Positions 43,731 through 55,800 of a stretch of 64,000 nt of DNA are shown here, piece by piece. Under the pieces are notes generated by a model. The model was not told where the DNA came from and did no database searches. It saw only the letters and a program-made list of their open reading frames with translations. The stretch comes from Methanolobus profundi (GTDB lineage Archaea; Halobacteriota; Methanosarcinia; Methanosarcinales; Methanosarcinaceae), in NCBI RefSeq assembly GCF_900114835.1, contig NZ_FOUJ01000006.1, positions 80,048 through 144,047 on the forward strand. Reading direction: 5' to 3'. The translations under genes and the position numbers were made by a program. Numbering within the stretch: position 1 is the stretch's first letter; each line of letters starts with the position of its first letter.

Positions 43731-44297
43731 ATGAAGATACTCGGAATATCAGGAAGCCCTAAAGTCGGCCAGAATAATGATACTTTGATAAAGGAAATGC
43801 TTGAGATCGCAGAAAAAAGAGGTTTTGAGACAGATGCTGTCTTCCTCTCATCATCAAAGATAGGACCATGTACTGCATGTGGCGTATGTGCAAAGGATGG
43901 AGAAAAATGTGTTATCGATGATGACATGCAGCCGGTCTACGACAAACTCGTGGAAGCAGATGCTATAGTAGTATCCTCACCTGTCTACTTCGGCACCATG
44001 ACAGCACAGCTTAAAGCTCTCTGTGACAGGAGTGTCGTTCACAGAAGACAGGGTTTCAAGCTCAGCAACAAACTTGGTGCAGCAATGGCCATTGGTGGTT
44101 CAAGGAATGGCGGTCAGGAAAAGACTATCCAGACCATCCATGAATGGATGCACATCCATGGAATGATAATCGTAGGAGATGGAGGCCACTTCGGCGGTAT
44201 ACTCAAGAAGCCTGCTGCTGAAGATGAAGAAGGTATGAAGACCGCAGTTGACACTATCAACAAGGTCTGTGATGTCCTTGAAATGATGAAGAAATAG
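43731..44297 (+). CDS. Iron-sulfur flavoprotein / NADPH-dependent FMN reductase family
   Basis: 188 residues from the ATG at 43731, preceded by a near-perfect GAGAGGTGATCAT site; the frame is open 20 codons upstream but those are not coding-like. A flavodoxin-like fold binds FMN (GISGSPKVGQNNDTLIKE; SSPVYFGTMTAQLKAL). The compact cysteine motif CTACGVCAKDGEKC is the 4Fe-4S site of methanogen iron-sulfur flavoproteins (Isf). These proteins take electrons from ferredoxin and may reduce oxygen or peroxide. It is transcribed alone. Confidence 0.9.
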   Translation: MKILGISGSPKVGQNNDTLIKEMLEIAEKRGFETDAVFLSSSKIGPCTACGVCAKDGEKCVIDDDMQPVYDKLVEADAIVVSSPVYFGTMTAQLKALCDRSVVHRRQGFKLSNKLGAAMAIGGSRNGGQEKTIQTIHEWMHIHGMIIVGDGGHFGGILKKPAAEDEEGMKTAVDTINKVCDVLEMMKK

Positions 44298-44428
44298 GTA
44301 TCTTCATCTTTTCAGAGACACGGGTCATAGCACCCATTCTTTTTTCTTTTTGTACCTTTTCGTTTATTTTCTTCTATTTTAACCGGGTGCTGTTCTGTCC
44401 CCTGTTACATCCATGACCACACAACAAA

Positions 44429-44439
44429 CCATATAAACA
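44429..44439 (+). promoter_or_regulatory. TATA box of acs
   Basis: CCATATAAACA lies about 55 bases before the acs ATG. Confidence 0.5.
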
Positions 44440-44489
44440 AATTGATACAATGTTATTAAAGAGACTTTTTCGTTCATGTGGGTGCTATT

Positions 44490-46433
44490 ATGGGAGAAAG
44501 AACAGGATCTAAAAAAGATATAGATGGTTTCAGACCACCGGAAGACTTCTCAGAGAATGCCGTTGTCAATGACCCTGACATTTACAGGAGAGCTGAAGAA
44601 GACCCCGAAGGTTTCTGGGAGGAGAATGCTAACAATATCTACTGGTACAAAAAATGGGACAAGGTACTGGAATGGGAGCCTCCTCACTCTAAATGGTTCC
44701 TCGGTGGAAAGCTCAATGCATGTTATAACTGTCTTGATGCTAACCTTGATACGCGTGCAGATAAGGCAGCACTGATATGGGAAAGTGAGGATGGGGACAT
44801 TCGTCAATATACCTATCAGGAGCTTCTGGATGAGGTATGCAAACTGGCCAATGTGCTGAAGGATTCGGGCATCAGGAAAGGAGATATCGTTACGATATAT
44901 CTTCCGATGATCCCCGAGGTCATTATATCAATGCTTGCATGTGCCCGTATCGGAGCACCGCATAGTGTTGTCTTTGCAGCATTCTCAGGAGATTCCCTTG
45001 CCACTCGCATTAGTAATGCCAACAGCAGACTTCTCATCACCTGTGATGGTTACGCCCGCAGAGGAAAGGTCGTCGAGCAGAAGAACAAGGTAGATGACGG
45101 GATAAGCTCCATTGAGCTTTTGGAAAGGGTCATTGTTGTGAAGAACAGTGATAATGACATTTCCATGAAAGAAGGAAGAGATGTCTGGTGGCACGATGTC
45201 ATGAATGGCTCTGATATTGTATGCGAGCCAGAGATAATGGATTCAGAGGATATGCTGTTCCTTATGTACACCAGCGGTACCACAGGCAAACCCAAAGGAA
45301 TCGTCCACACCACTGGAGGTTACATGGTAGCCACAAATACCACATCAAGGTTCGTCTTCGACCTTAAGGAAGACGATATCTATTGGTGTACAGCAGACGC
45401 CGGATGGATAACAGGGCACTCATACATCGTTTATGGACCCCTTTCCAATGGTGCCACACTTCTTACCTATGAAGGTGCCCCCGATTATCCTGAAAAGGAC
45501 AGATACTGGGACATTATTGAAAGACATAAGGTCACGATACTTTACACTGCACCAACAGCCATCAGGACATTCATGAAATGGGGAACATCCTGGCTGAAGA
45601 TGCATGACATATCATCATTGAGACTCATGGGTTCGGTGGGAGAGCCTATCAACCCTGAAGCATGGAAATGGTATCATGAGAACGTAGGAATGGGAAAATG
45701 CCCCATAGTTGATACATGGTGGCAGACCGAGACCGGAATGATAATGATATCACCACTTCCAGGAGTAACTACCACTAAACCCGGAAGTGCTACCATGCCT
45801 TTCCCCGGCATCAAGGCAGCTGTGCTTGACGAAAAAGGGAACGAGACCGCTCCGGGAGAGGATGGATTCCTGGCAATACTGGAACCCTGGCCAAGCATGG
45901 TACGTACGGTGTTCGGAAACGAGGAACGTTTCATCGAAACATACTGGAGCAAGTGGGATAATCGTACATACTTCGCAGGAGATGGTGCCAAAAGGGATGA
46001 CGATGGCTATTTCTGGATAATCGGACGTGTGGACGATGTGATCAAGGTCGCTGGACACCGTATCGGTAGTGCTGAATTCGAGAGCATCATGGTCTCACAT
46101 CCATCTGTTGCCGAGGCAGGTGTTGTTGGAAAGGAAGATGAGCTCAGGGGTGAGGTAATCTACTGCTATGTAACGCTTAAGACCGGTGCAGAAGAAAGTG
46201 AAGAGCTCAAAAAAGAGCTCAGAGGTTATGCGGATAAGAACATTGGTCCCTTTGCACGCCCGAAACAGATAATATTCTCAGATGATCTTCCAAAGACAAG
46301 AAGCGGAAAGATAATGAGAAGAGTTCTCAAAGCAATTGCCAACAATAAGGACCCTGGTGATGTTACCACACTGCAGGACCCTGCTGTTGTGGACATGTTG
46401 ACAGAAAGGACCAGGGAACTGGAATCCGAATAA
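44490..46433 (+). CDS. acs: Acetyl-CoA synthetase, AMP-forming
   Basis: 647 residues from the ATG at 44490; a GTG four codons upstream is possible. Motifs of the ANL superfamily are complete: MYTSGTTGKPKGIVHTTGG (P-loop), DTWWQTETGMIMISP (substrate pocket), and the C-terminal KTRSGKIMRR whose lysine takes part in adenylation and is a known acetylation site. The enzyme makes acetyl-CoA from acetate, ATP and CoA, releasing AMP and pyrophosphate. In a methylotrophic methanogen this would serve acetate assimilation. It converges with genes for the ADP-forming route. Confidence 0.95.
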   Translation: MGERTGSKKDIDGFRPPEDFSENAVVNDPDIYRRAEEDPEGFWEENANNIYWYKKWDKVLEWEPPHSKWFLGGKLNACYNCLDANLDTRADKAALIWESEDGDIRQYTYQELLDEVCKLANVLKDSGIRKGDIVTIYLPMIPEVIISMLACARIGAPHSVVFAAFSGDSLATRISNANSRLLITCDGYARRGKVVEQKNKVDDGISSIELLERVIVVKNSDNDISMKEGRDVWWHDVMNGSDIVCEPEIMDSEDMLFLMYTSGTTGKPKGIVHTTGGYMVATNTTSRFVFDLKEDDIYWCTADAGWITGHSYIVYGPLSNGATLLTYEGAPDYPEKDRYWDIIERHKVTILYTAPTAIRTFMKWGTSWLKMHDISSLRLMGSVGEPINPEAWKWYHENVGMGKCPIVDTWWQTETGMIMISPLPGVTTTKPGSATMPFPGIKAAVLDEKGNETAPGEDGFLAILEPWPSMVRTVFGNEERFIETYWSKWDNRTYFAGDGAKRDDDGYFWIIGRVDDVIKVAGHRIGSAEFESIMVSHPSVAEAGVVGKEDELRGEVIYCYVTLKTGAEESEELKKELRGYADKNIGPFARPKQIIFSDDLPKTRSGKIMRRVLKAIANNKDPGDVTTLQDPAVVDMLTERTRELESE

Positions 46434-46440
46434 GGAAAAG

Positions 46441-46479
46441 GAAGGAGATAAAACTCCTTCATTGATCATTTCTTTTTTA
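46441..46479 (+). terminator. Terminator of acs
   Basis: GAAGGAG-ATAAAA-CTCCTTC (46441-46460) is followed by TTTCTTTTTTAC. Confidence 0.65.
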
Positions 46480-46489
46480 CTGACCGGGA

Positions 46490-47569
46490 TCAGCCATTGA
46501 TCTCAACGCCAATGCTCTCTGCTATGGCAGGAATATCAAGATGGTTCTTCAGAAGCTCTACCACACGGTCGAGTTTTACCTGCTGTTTGATATGGGCATG
46601 TCCTATGAGATTCTCCATCCTTTCGATGGTGTTCATGGTATCTCCCCGGACAAGGATCACAGGTATAGCAGCTTCTTCAGCACTTGCAAGAACAGCACCA
46701 CTTGGACGCATATTACCTGTCAGTATGAGACATTTTACTCTGGAATCAATAGCAGCCATCTGAATATCTGCCCTGTCACCGCCTGTTATAACAACACTGT
46801 TGGGCTGGCGTCTGAAGTACTTGATCGCAGAACCTACCTCCATTGCACCGACCAGGTAATGTTCTACAAGCTGGTCAAGTTTGTCAGGTGCCACAAGAAC
46901 CTCTGCATGAAGGTCCTCTACTATCTCAGAAATAAATACCGAGCGCAGAGTATCATCCTCATAGATCACGCCAAATACCTTAATTCCCTTCTTCTCAAGG
47001 AACGGAACAACGATATCGTTGACCCTGTCAGCCATGTTCAGCGGAACCTCGTTCAGTATCAGACCTGTGAGAGTTTCATTGTTACCGATTATACGCATAT
47101 CACAAAGGATCCTGTCAACTGCGGAAATTGAATCGAAACGTGTCACAAGAAGCATCCTTGTGTCAAGCTTGCCAGCGATCTCAGGGTCAGAGAGACCATA
47201 CATGGAACCGCCACCGATACCTCCTGTGCCTTCTATGAAAATTATGTCCTTATCCTTCGATACTACAGAATAAGCCTCCTGAAGTCTCTCATCAAGGTCC
47301 TTTTCAACACCTTTGAGAGCATCATCTATGAGACTGTCAGTAAGATGAATTGGAGTTATATACTTTGCAGGGTCCTCGATACCAAGTAATTTCTTGATAC
47401 CCTCTGAATCCTCATCTGTGAGGGAACCGTGCACATCTATGAGAAGATTACCCACAGGTTTCATGTAGCCTACTTTCAGACCGTTTTCCTGGAATATCTT
47501 CCCCAGACCCATACAAATAGAACTCTTACCAGAGAACTCTTCTGATGAACTGATCAATATTGAAGCCAT
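46490..47569 (-). CDS. P-loop (BioD-like) and DRTGG-domain protein
   Basis: 359 residues. The N-terminal ~200 residues are a dethiobiotin-synthetase/CbiA-like P-loop domain (LISSSEEFSGKSSICMGLG; GYMKPVGNLL; IFIEGTGGIGGGSMYGL). The C-terminal half is a DRTGG domain (VVITGGDRADIQMAAIDS; CLILTGNMRPSGAVL). This pairing is the N-terminal regulatory part of long bacterial phosphotransacetylases, but the catalytic Pta domain is absent. It lies 22 bases after the ADP-forming acyl-CoA synthetase stop, on the same strand. The likely role, by inference, is sensing or control of acetyl-CoA metabolism. Confidence 0.85.
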   Translation of the reverse strand: MASILISSSEEFSGKSSICMGLGKIFQENGLKVGYMKPVGNLLIDVHGSLTDEDSEGIKKLLGIEDPAKYITPIHLTDSLIDDALKGVEKDLDERLQEAYSVVSKDKDIIFIEGTGGIGGGSMYGLSDPEIAGKLDTRMLLVTRFDSISAVDRILCDMRIIGNNETLTGLILNEVPLNMADRVNDIVVPFLEKKGIKVFGVIYEDDTLRSVFISEIVEDLHAEVLVAPDKLDQLVEHYLVGAMEVGSAIKYFRRQPNSVVITGGDRADIQMAAIDSRVKCLILTGNMRPSGAVLASAEEAAIPVILVRGDTMNTIERMENLIGHAHIKQQVKLDRVVELLKNHLDIPAIAESIGVEING

Positions 47570-47591
47570 ACTATCCTCTCCTTATCCTCAT

Positions 47592-49685
47592 TTAACTATC
47601 CAGCGTGAATCTGATATCCATTGCAACACAACCCTGACCTTCGGGCATGACCATTAAAGGATTGATCTCGAATTCCAGTATTTCCGGGAAATCCGTGACC
47701 AGTTGCGACACCTTTAGCAGTGTCTGAATAATAGAATCAATATCAGATGATGCCTCTCCCCTAACACCTGCGATAAGAGGGTAGGTCTTTATCGACGATA
47801 CCATGTGTCTTGCCTCTGATGCACTTATTGGAGCAACTGCAAATGAGACATCCTTCAGGAACTCAACATACGTCCCTCCAAGACCGAACATGAGCAAAGG
47901 ACCGAACTGCGGATCCCTGTCCATTCCTATGATGACCTCCTTACCTCCACTTACCATCTTCTGGAGCTGCACACCTGTGACAGTGGCATCGGGCATGTAA
48001 TGTCTCACATCGGACATCATGGAATTATATGCACGTTCGATATCATCCGCATGTTTCAGGTTCAGGCGGATACCGCCTACATCGGTCTTGTGAGATATAT
48101 CAGGTGACAGGATCTTCATGACAACCGGATAGCCCATGTCATCTGCTGCCTTTATGGCCTCAGGAAGGGTCTTGGCGATCCTTGAATCCACCACCGGTAT
48201 ATCATAGGCCTTCAGTATATCCAATGATTCAAGACCATGTGTTCTTCTTTTTCCTTCTGATGCTGTATCTATGAAAGAACGAGCAGCCTTAACATCACAA
48301 TTCAGTTTTTCAGGTTCTTCCTGTTTGCGCTTCTTTATCGTGAAGTAGTTACAAAGAGCGTTCATACTTGCAACTGCCCTTTCTGAAGAAGAATAATTTG
48401 GTATACCATAACTGTTGAGGACGTCTTCCCCTGCAGCTATCCTGCTGCCTCCTGCAAAGTTACAAAGAATAGGCTTCTTTGACTGCTGTATCTTCTTTGC
48501 GACAGTTTCAGCTATTCCCGGAACATCGGTCATGGATTGAGGTGATACAAGAACAATGATACCATTGACATTGATATCGTCAAGAACGGCATCGAGTGCA
48601 TGCGCATAAAGATCTGCACCGGCATCTCCAAGAACGTCCACTGGATCATAGAAGTTAGCTGCCGGAGGTAATTTCTCCCTTAGGCGCTCTACAGTGGATT
48701 CCTCAAATGAGGCTATTGAAAGTCCTGCATTGTAACATGCATCTGCGGTCAGTATACCAAGACCACCTGCATTGGTAACTATTGCGATATTCCTTCCTTC
48801 CGGTAAAGGACAGACAGAAAAAGCACGACTGTGGTCAAGCATTTCCTCAAGGGAATCTGCCCTGATAACACCAGCCTGTTTAAAACCTGCATTATAGGCA
48901 GCATCAGAACCGGCAAGTGTACCTGTATGTGAGGACACTGCTCTGGAACCAACAGAAGTACGTCCTGATTTTACAATGATGATAGGTTTTGAACGGGAAA
49001 CACGCTGTGCGATCTTAATGAACTCCGGTCCATCCTTGACACCTTCAAGATAGGCTGCTATGACAGCGGTGGTATCATCCTCTTCGAACATTTTTAGAAA
49101 ATCGTTCTCTGAAAGTGTGGCCTTGTTACCAAGACTTATGAACTTCGAGAAACCCACACCTATGCGCTCTGCCCAGTCCAATGTGACCGTACATATGGCA
49201 CCGGACTGTGACATCATTGCAATGTTACCCTCATAAGCCATGTTAGCTGCAAAGGAAGCATTGAGACCGGATGCAGTATCGATTATACCAAGACAGTTAG
49301 GACCGATCATATCGATACCATACTGCTCACAGAGGGAAATGCATTCACGCTCAAGACGCGCACCTTCCACACCAGCCTCTTTGAAACCGGCAGAGATGAC
49401 TATGACATTCCCGACACCTGCCTGGCCGCATTCATCGATCGCCTGAGGGACGAACTTTGCCGGAACTACAATTACTGCAAGGTCTACCTTTTTATCATCC
49501 GGGACATCCATTATACTCGGATAACAAGGCAATCCCAATATCTCATCGGCACCGGGATTTATCGGTACTATTGTAAGCTCGCTGTTCTGCATGAGATTCT
49601 CAAGCACGGCCCTTCCTACTTTACCTTCTTTTCTGGAAGCACCGATAACAGCTACAGAATTCGGATCGAACATTCTTTCCAGCAT
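47592..49685 (-). CDS. Acetate--CoA ligase (ADP-forming), fused alpha-beta
   Basis: 697 residues from the ATG at 49685, where GGGAGAT precedes it; 27 further upstream codons are open but unlikely. The alpha part (about 1-450) has the CoA-binding fold (SVAVIGASRKEGKVG), GPNCLGIID, and the phosphohistidine H253 in SSHTGTLAGS. The beta part (about 480-697) is an ATP-grasp domain (PVVMKILSPDISHKTDVGG; MDRDPQFGPLLMFGLGG). The enzyme interconverts acyl-CoA, ADP and phosphate with acid, ATP and CoA; in archaea it conserves energy from acetyl-CoA or aryl-acetyl-CoA. The substrate could include products of IorAB. It probably forms an operon with the P-loop/DRTGG gene. Confidence 0.93.
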   Translation of the reverse strand: MLERMFDPNSVAVIGASRKEGKVGRAVLENLMQNSELTIVPINPGADEILGLPCYPSIMDVPDDKKVDLAVIVVPAKFVPQAIDECGQAGVGNVIVISAGFKEAGVEGARLERECISLCEQYGIDMIGPNCLGIIDTASGLNASFAANMAYEGNIAMMSQSGAICTVTLDWAERIGVGFSKFISLGNKATLSENDFLKMFEEDDTTAVIAAYLEGVKDGPEFIKIAQRVSRSKPIIIVKSGRTSVGSRAVSSHTGTLAGSDAAYNAGFKQAGVIRADSLEEMLDHSRAFSVCPLPEGRNIAIVTNAGGLGILTADACYNAGLSIASFEESTVERLREKLPPAANFYDPVDVLGDAGADLYAHALDAVLDDINVNGIIVLVSPQSMTDVPGIAETVAKKIQQSKKPILCNFAGGSRIAAGEDVLNSYGIPNYSSSERAVASMNALCNYFTIKKRKQEEPEKLNCDVKAARSFIDTASEGKRRTHGLESLDILKAYDIPVVDSRIAKTLPEAIKAADDMGYPVVMKILSPDISHKTDVGGIRLNLKHADDIERAYNSMMSDVRHYMPDATVTGVQLQKMVSGGKEVIIGMDRDPQFGPLLMFGLGGTYVEFLKDVSFAVAPISASEARHMVSSIKTYPLIAGVRGEASSDIDSIIQTLLKVSQLVTDFPEILEFEINPLMVMPEGQGCVAMDIRFTLDS

Positions 49686-49800
49686 GATATCTCCCTGTAA
49701 ATTTTCCCTTTTTATTAATACAGTGCGATAATAGATAAAATTAAGGGAGATCGATATGAGGATCAAAAGTAAAAATACAGGAAAAGGAAAATACGATATC

Positions 49801-52800
49801 TCACCTTTTCTGTCTTTCCTTTATTTCAGCGATCTGTCTTTCGTATATAGCCCTGTAGTCTGCATTCCTCATCTCCTGCCATTTCTCTGAAAGGATCGCG
49901 TAATCCTTCTCCCTGGACTCAGAACTTAATTTATATTCCAACCATTCCACAGCATTTCTGACGGCAAGAAGGAAACCATGCAGAGCTTCATAATATCTGG
50001 AAAGGACGACGGACTCGTCCCTTGATCTGTAACCCAGTACCGAACCAATTCCCAGAATACCGATTATACCTATGAAGAAGAAACCCAGGTCTATGGGTTT
50101 GGATGAAGAGGATACAGCCTCGTTCATTGCTTCTGCATCGGATACAGCATCTATGGAATTGAGCCTGGACTCATCACCATAGCTTATTCTGGTGCTCTCA
50201 GCTTCCACATCAGGCACTGTATTTCTCAGGACAGGGGAACTTCCTGTGCTAACAATTGCAAAAGGAGAGAATCCCGGGGTCTCTGCCTTATAATAATAGT
50301 AACTGGAATCAGTACCTATTCTGGATGTCTTCAGTTCTTTCCATGCACCGGACGAGTATCTGTACATTTTTATGGCTGATGGGTCTACGTTGTTCTCCGT
50401 AAGCCATTCTTTCTCTACTTTGAAACTTATCTGAGCAGATGAGAAATAGTTCCCTGAATTGAACTTAACATCCCCAACCCATATGTTGATGTAATGATAT
50501 ACATCTCCGGATGGACTGCTACTGACAAGAGAAGAACGGTCCTTCAATATCTCGATCACTGCTGTGATCTGACCGGCTGCCTGCAACGCATCGAACTTAA
50601 CATATTCAAGGTAATTCTCTCTGTTAGGGAACTCGAAAGTGACCTCTTTACCCTGTGTGACATACTGTATAGAATAATCCTTGTAGGCTACATTGGCATA
50701 GTCCTCAGAAGCACTTGAAGAACCACCTCCGGAACCACCACTGCTACCTGTTGTAAACCCACTGTAATCCTCTGTGGTACTCCGGTCAACATCATAGACC
50801 CTTATGGATACCGCTTCTGATGCATTCAGTTCTCCGTCGGTCACACGGAACTCTACGGAATAGAGGCCTGATTGGGTGTAACCCGGACGCCAGGTGAATA
50901 ATCCTGTTGAGGCATTGAGTGAAGCACCTGATGGAAGACCTCCTGCGGAATATGTAAGTTCATCATCGTCAGCATCGGTAGCATTTATTGAGAACTCAAG
51001 GGTCTGGTTCTCATAAACAGAGAAAGAACCAATAGTATCGATCTCAGGTGCCATGTTCTTCTCGTTCACATGCACTGATATCGTGGTGTTGTCCGTGAGA
51101 TGACCATCTGTGACGGTCAGGTTAATGCTATGGTCACCACCATCCGAATAACCCGGTGTCCAGGTGAAGATATCACCAATGACCTGTCCTACTCCTGAAT
51201 TAGTAGAATAGCTCAGTTCATCATTATCCGGATCGGATGCATTGAGCGATATCTGAAGTGTCTCGGTCTCATTCACATAATGCACAAGCATCTGACCGAA
51301 TACAGGAGCACGATTGACATCGTCTATATCTATCGTTACATATTGAACAGCAGTGTATAGTTTGTCAGATACGGTGAACTCCACATAATAGTTGCCTGAT
51401 TGTTCATAGGTAGGGGTCCAGGTGAAGACACCCGTGGAACTATTGATCGCTGCACCTGAAGGAGCGTGCAGGACTGCATATGTCAGAATCTCATTATCCC
51501 CATCATCCTCATCTGAAGCATTCAGTGTGAATGTCAGCAATTCATTTTCTTTACCATGCTGCTCATCCGGAGGAACTATGACAGGTGGCATATTGGTATT
51601 TCCAACTGCTATTTTGGCCACTGTGGAATCAGTGAGCTGACCATCTGAGACTGTGAACACTATACTATGGAAACCACTGTCATTCACATCAGGGGTCCAG
51701 GTAAAGATGTTATCTGCCAGATCACCGTAGGTCACATCCTTTGTGAATGTCAGTTCATCATCATCATCTATATCGGAAGCAATGAGCTCTATAGTAACAG
51801 TATCCAGCTCATTGACAAGTGTATCGGATATTGATTCTATCACAGGTGCGGAATTGGAGTTCGTGACATCTATGATAACCGTATCACTTACAGTGAATTC
51901 AGTATCGTTCACAGTGAACTTTACATGATAGGTACCTTCGTCACTATAGCCAGGGGTCCAGGTGAAAACACCATTGTTCAGGGAACCGAATTCCACATCC
52001 CTGGAATACAAAAGAATGTCACCTTCATCAGGGTCCGAAGCATTCAGATCAAGCACCAGTGTACTGTTCTCAGCCACCTGCACATTATCCGGCAGATCGA
52101 TCACCGGAGGGCGATTAATATCATTGACTGTTATCTCTACATCCTCAGTGTCCTCTTCAAGTCCATCTGAAACTACGAAAGTTACAGTATATACTCCAGC
52201 CTGTTCATAGGTCGGAGTCCAGGTAAAAACACCATTCGAAGGATCTAGTAAAGAACCTGATGGCTGGTCTGTAACTGAGTAAAGAAGTGTGTCCTCATCA
52301 TAATCCACTGCATCCAGAGTGATAGTAAGAGCTTTGTTCTCATCCACTGACCTTGATCCGGTGACCATTAGCACAGGTTCACGGTTCACATGAACCACTG
52401 TTATGACAATGGTCTCTGAATCGGAGAGACTGCCATCACTTACCGTAAATGTGAGAGTGTAAGTTCCGGAATCATCGAAATCAGTGATCCAGACGAACTC
52501 ACCGGTATTTGCATTGAATGTAGAATCATCAGGAAGAACAGAAGTAGAATAACTTAACTGGTCACCTGTATCAGGATCAGTGCCAGATACAGTGAACCTC
52601 AGCTCCGAACTCTCATAAACTGTTCTGTCTCCAATTAGATCTAGCTCAGGGGCGCGGTTGACTGAACCTACACTGATAGATATCGTTTCTGAATCGGAAA
52701 GAGAACCATCGCTCACAGTGAATGTGACACTATAAGTACCTGAATCATCAAAATCAGGGGTCCAGGTAAACTTACGGGTATAAGCATCGAAGTGGGCACC

Positions 52801-55800
52801 ATCAGGAACACTGCTTGCAGTGTATATCAAATTATTAAGGTCGGCATCTGAACCTGATATAGTAAAGGATAGTTCTGTTCCTTCACTGACAACCTTGTTA
52901 CCTATAACATCCAGAACTGGAGGACGATTCACATCATTCACAGTTATGAATATGGTCTCTGAATCAGAAAGGGAACCATCACTAACGGTAAAGGTAACAG
53001 GATATATTCCTGAAGACTCGTGATCAGGCGTCCAGCGGAACTGACCTGTACTCGATGAGAAACTGGCATCTTCAGGAGAATTTGATATCGAATACACCAA
53101 CTGGTCCTCATCAGGATCAGTAGCGGATAACGAGATGACGATCTCCGAATTCTCGTCCACTTCCCTGTTGCCGATCGTACCCATTACAGGAGCACGGTTA
53201 ACAGAACCAACACTAATGGATATGGTCTCTGAATCGGAAAGAGAGCCATCACTTACACTAAAAGTAACACTATAGCTGCCAGAATCATCGAAATCTGTGG
53301 TCCAAGTGAATTGCCCTGTATTCTCATCAAAACTAGCATCATCAGGAACACCCACAGCACTTAGTACCGGATCATCACCATCAGGATCACTTGCAGACAC
53401 TGTGAAACTTAGCTCTGACCCCTCAGCAACTGCCTTGTTACCTATGGCAGCCAGAACAGGAGCACGGTTGACATTGTTGACAGTGATCGTCACAGTCTCG
53501 GAATCAGAGAGGAAACCATCACTTACAATGAAGGTCAGATCGTATGTGCCTGAATCCTCATAACCGGGAATCCAGATGAACTCGCCACTGTTCTCATCGA
53601 AGCTTACATCCAAGGGAGCATCTTCTACACTGTATACAAGAGTTCCACCGTCAGGATCTGTTCCTGATACTGTGAATCGCAGTTCTGAGTTCTCATCTAC
53701 GCTCTTGTTGCCTATGGGATTTAATTCAGGGGCACGGTTTACTGATCCTACGCTGATAGAGATCGTTTCTGAATCGGAAAGGGAACCATCACTGATGGTG
53801 AAAGTAATACTATATGTCCCTGAATCATCAAAACCGGGAGTCCAGGAGAACTCACCTGTGTTTTCATCGAAACTGGCACCTGACGGGACACCTGTAGCTT
53901 CGAGAGTGACAGTATCATCATCGGGGTCACTGCCTGAAACGGTGAACACCAGTTCTGAACCTTCGGCAACTGCTTTGTTACCTATTGGTTCCAGCTCAGG
54001 AGGACGATTAACATCATTGACCGTAATTGTCACAGTTTCAGAATCGGAAAGGGAACCATCGCTCACACTGAAAGTAACATCATGTGGACCTGAATCCTCA
54101 TAACCAGGAGTCCAGGAGAACTCACCTGTGATACCACTGAAAGATGAGCCGGAAGGAGCACCTGTAACTGTGTAACTAAGAGTATCAGGGTCGGGGTCAC
54201 TACCTGAGATCACAAAGCTTATTTCGGAGTTCTCATCCACTGTCCTGTTTCCAATGGAATTGAGAACAGGAGGAAGGTTTACATCATTGACAACTATGGT
54301 AATCAGTTCGACATCGATGTATGCCCCGTCACTGACCTCAAAAACAACACTATAGCTGCCAGCCTGTGAATATGAAGGGGTCCAGGTGAACTCATGTGTC
54401 GTTGGATCGAAACTGGAACCTGATGGATTGCCTGAGACAGAGTATGTAAGGACATCATTGGGATCTGCATCTGTTGCGTTAATCGTGAAGAAGAGAAGTT
54501 GACCCTCATCGACCTCCTTATTGCCTATTGATCCAAGGACAGGAGGTACATTCGTGTTACCCACTGCTATTTTAAAGAATTCGGTGTATTCCAGATAACC
54601 GTCCGAAACAGTGATATTGACACCATATAGACCATTGTCATCAAAACCAGGAGTCCAGGTGAAGATCTTATTATCGAGATTTCCGAATGCAACATCTTTA
54701 CTGTAAAAGAGTTCATCACCATCAGGATCACTTGCAGTGATAAGTACTACAAGTTCCTCATCCTCATCCACCACCTTATCCGATATAGGCTCAATGAAAG
54801 GTGGTCTGTTCACATCATTCACTGTGATCTGTACGGTTTCAGAATCAGATTCAATGCCATCATTCACAGTGAATTCTGCATAATAGATACCTGAATCTTC
54901 ATATGTAGTGGTCCATGTGAAAACATCATCAACTAGGGAACCGAATGAAGCATTCGTGAAATAGGACAATGTATCGTTATCTGCATCTGTAGCTGAGAGA
55001 GTGATACTCAATGTATCGTTCTCATTTACAGACCTTGACCCGATCGATGAAAGGATAGGAGGAGCATTCACATCCTGTACTGTTATTGTAATGTTATCTG
55101 ACGTCGATGCCTGTCCATCGGATACAGTGAACTCTATTTCATATATGCCGGACTGATCATAACCGGGGGTCCATGTAAAGACACCGGTGGTGTAACCCAG
55201 ATCAGAACCGTCAGGAAGTGGTGAAGCTGTATAAGTAAGAGACTCATCATCAATATCAGTAGCATTGAGCTCAATGACCACTGTTCCAAGTTCACTTATT
55301 GTTACATCAGGTATTTCTTCAAGAACCGGGGCAGAGTTAGTATTTGAAACATAGATAACTACTGTTCCACTTGTATTGAGCTCTGAATCATTAACAGTGA
55401 ATGTAACCTGGTGGGTGCCTTCATCACTAAAGCCGGGAGTCCATGAGAAGATACCATCATCCAGTGAACCAAAGCTAACATCCTTTGAGTAAACAAGCTC
55501 ATTGCCATCAGGATCTGAAGCATTCAGGTCTAGCAAAAGAGCATCTCCTTCAGCAACGTTTGCACTTGAAGGAAGGGAAAGGACAGGAGGACGGTTAACA
55601 TCCTGTACTGTTATTGCCATGGTATCTGATATTGATGCCTGGCCATCGGACACACTGAACTCGATATCATATGTGCCGGACTGACCATAATCTGGGACCC
55701 AAGTGAAGATACCAGTAGTAGAACCCAGATTCGCACCGTCAGGAAGTGGCGAGGATGTGTACGTAAGAGTATCATTATCTGCATCAGAAGCATTGAGAGT

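Noticed and set aside
52820..54103. Series of plus-strand open frames opposite the giant surface protein, with repeating SESEREPSL-like translations
   Set aside because: They mirror the repeat period of the minus-strand gene. The antisense frame is kept open by repeated codons, not by its own coding constraint.
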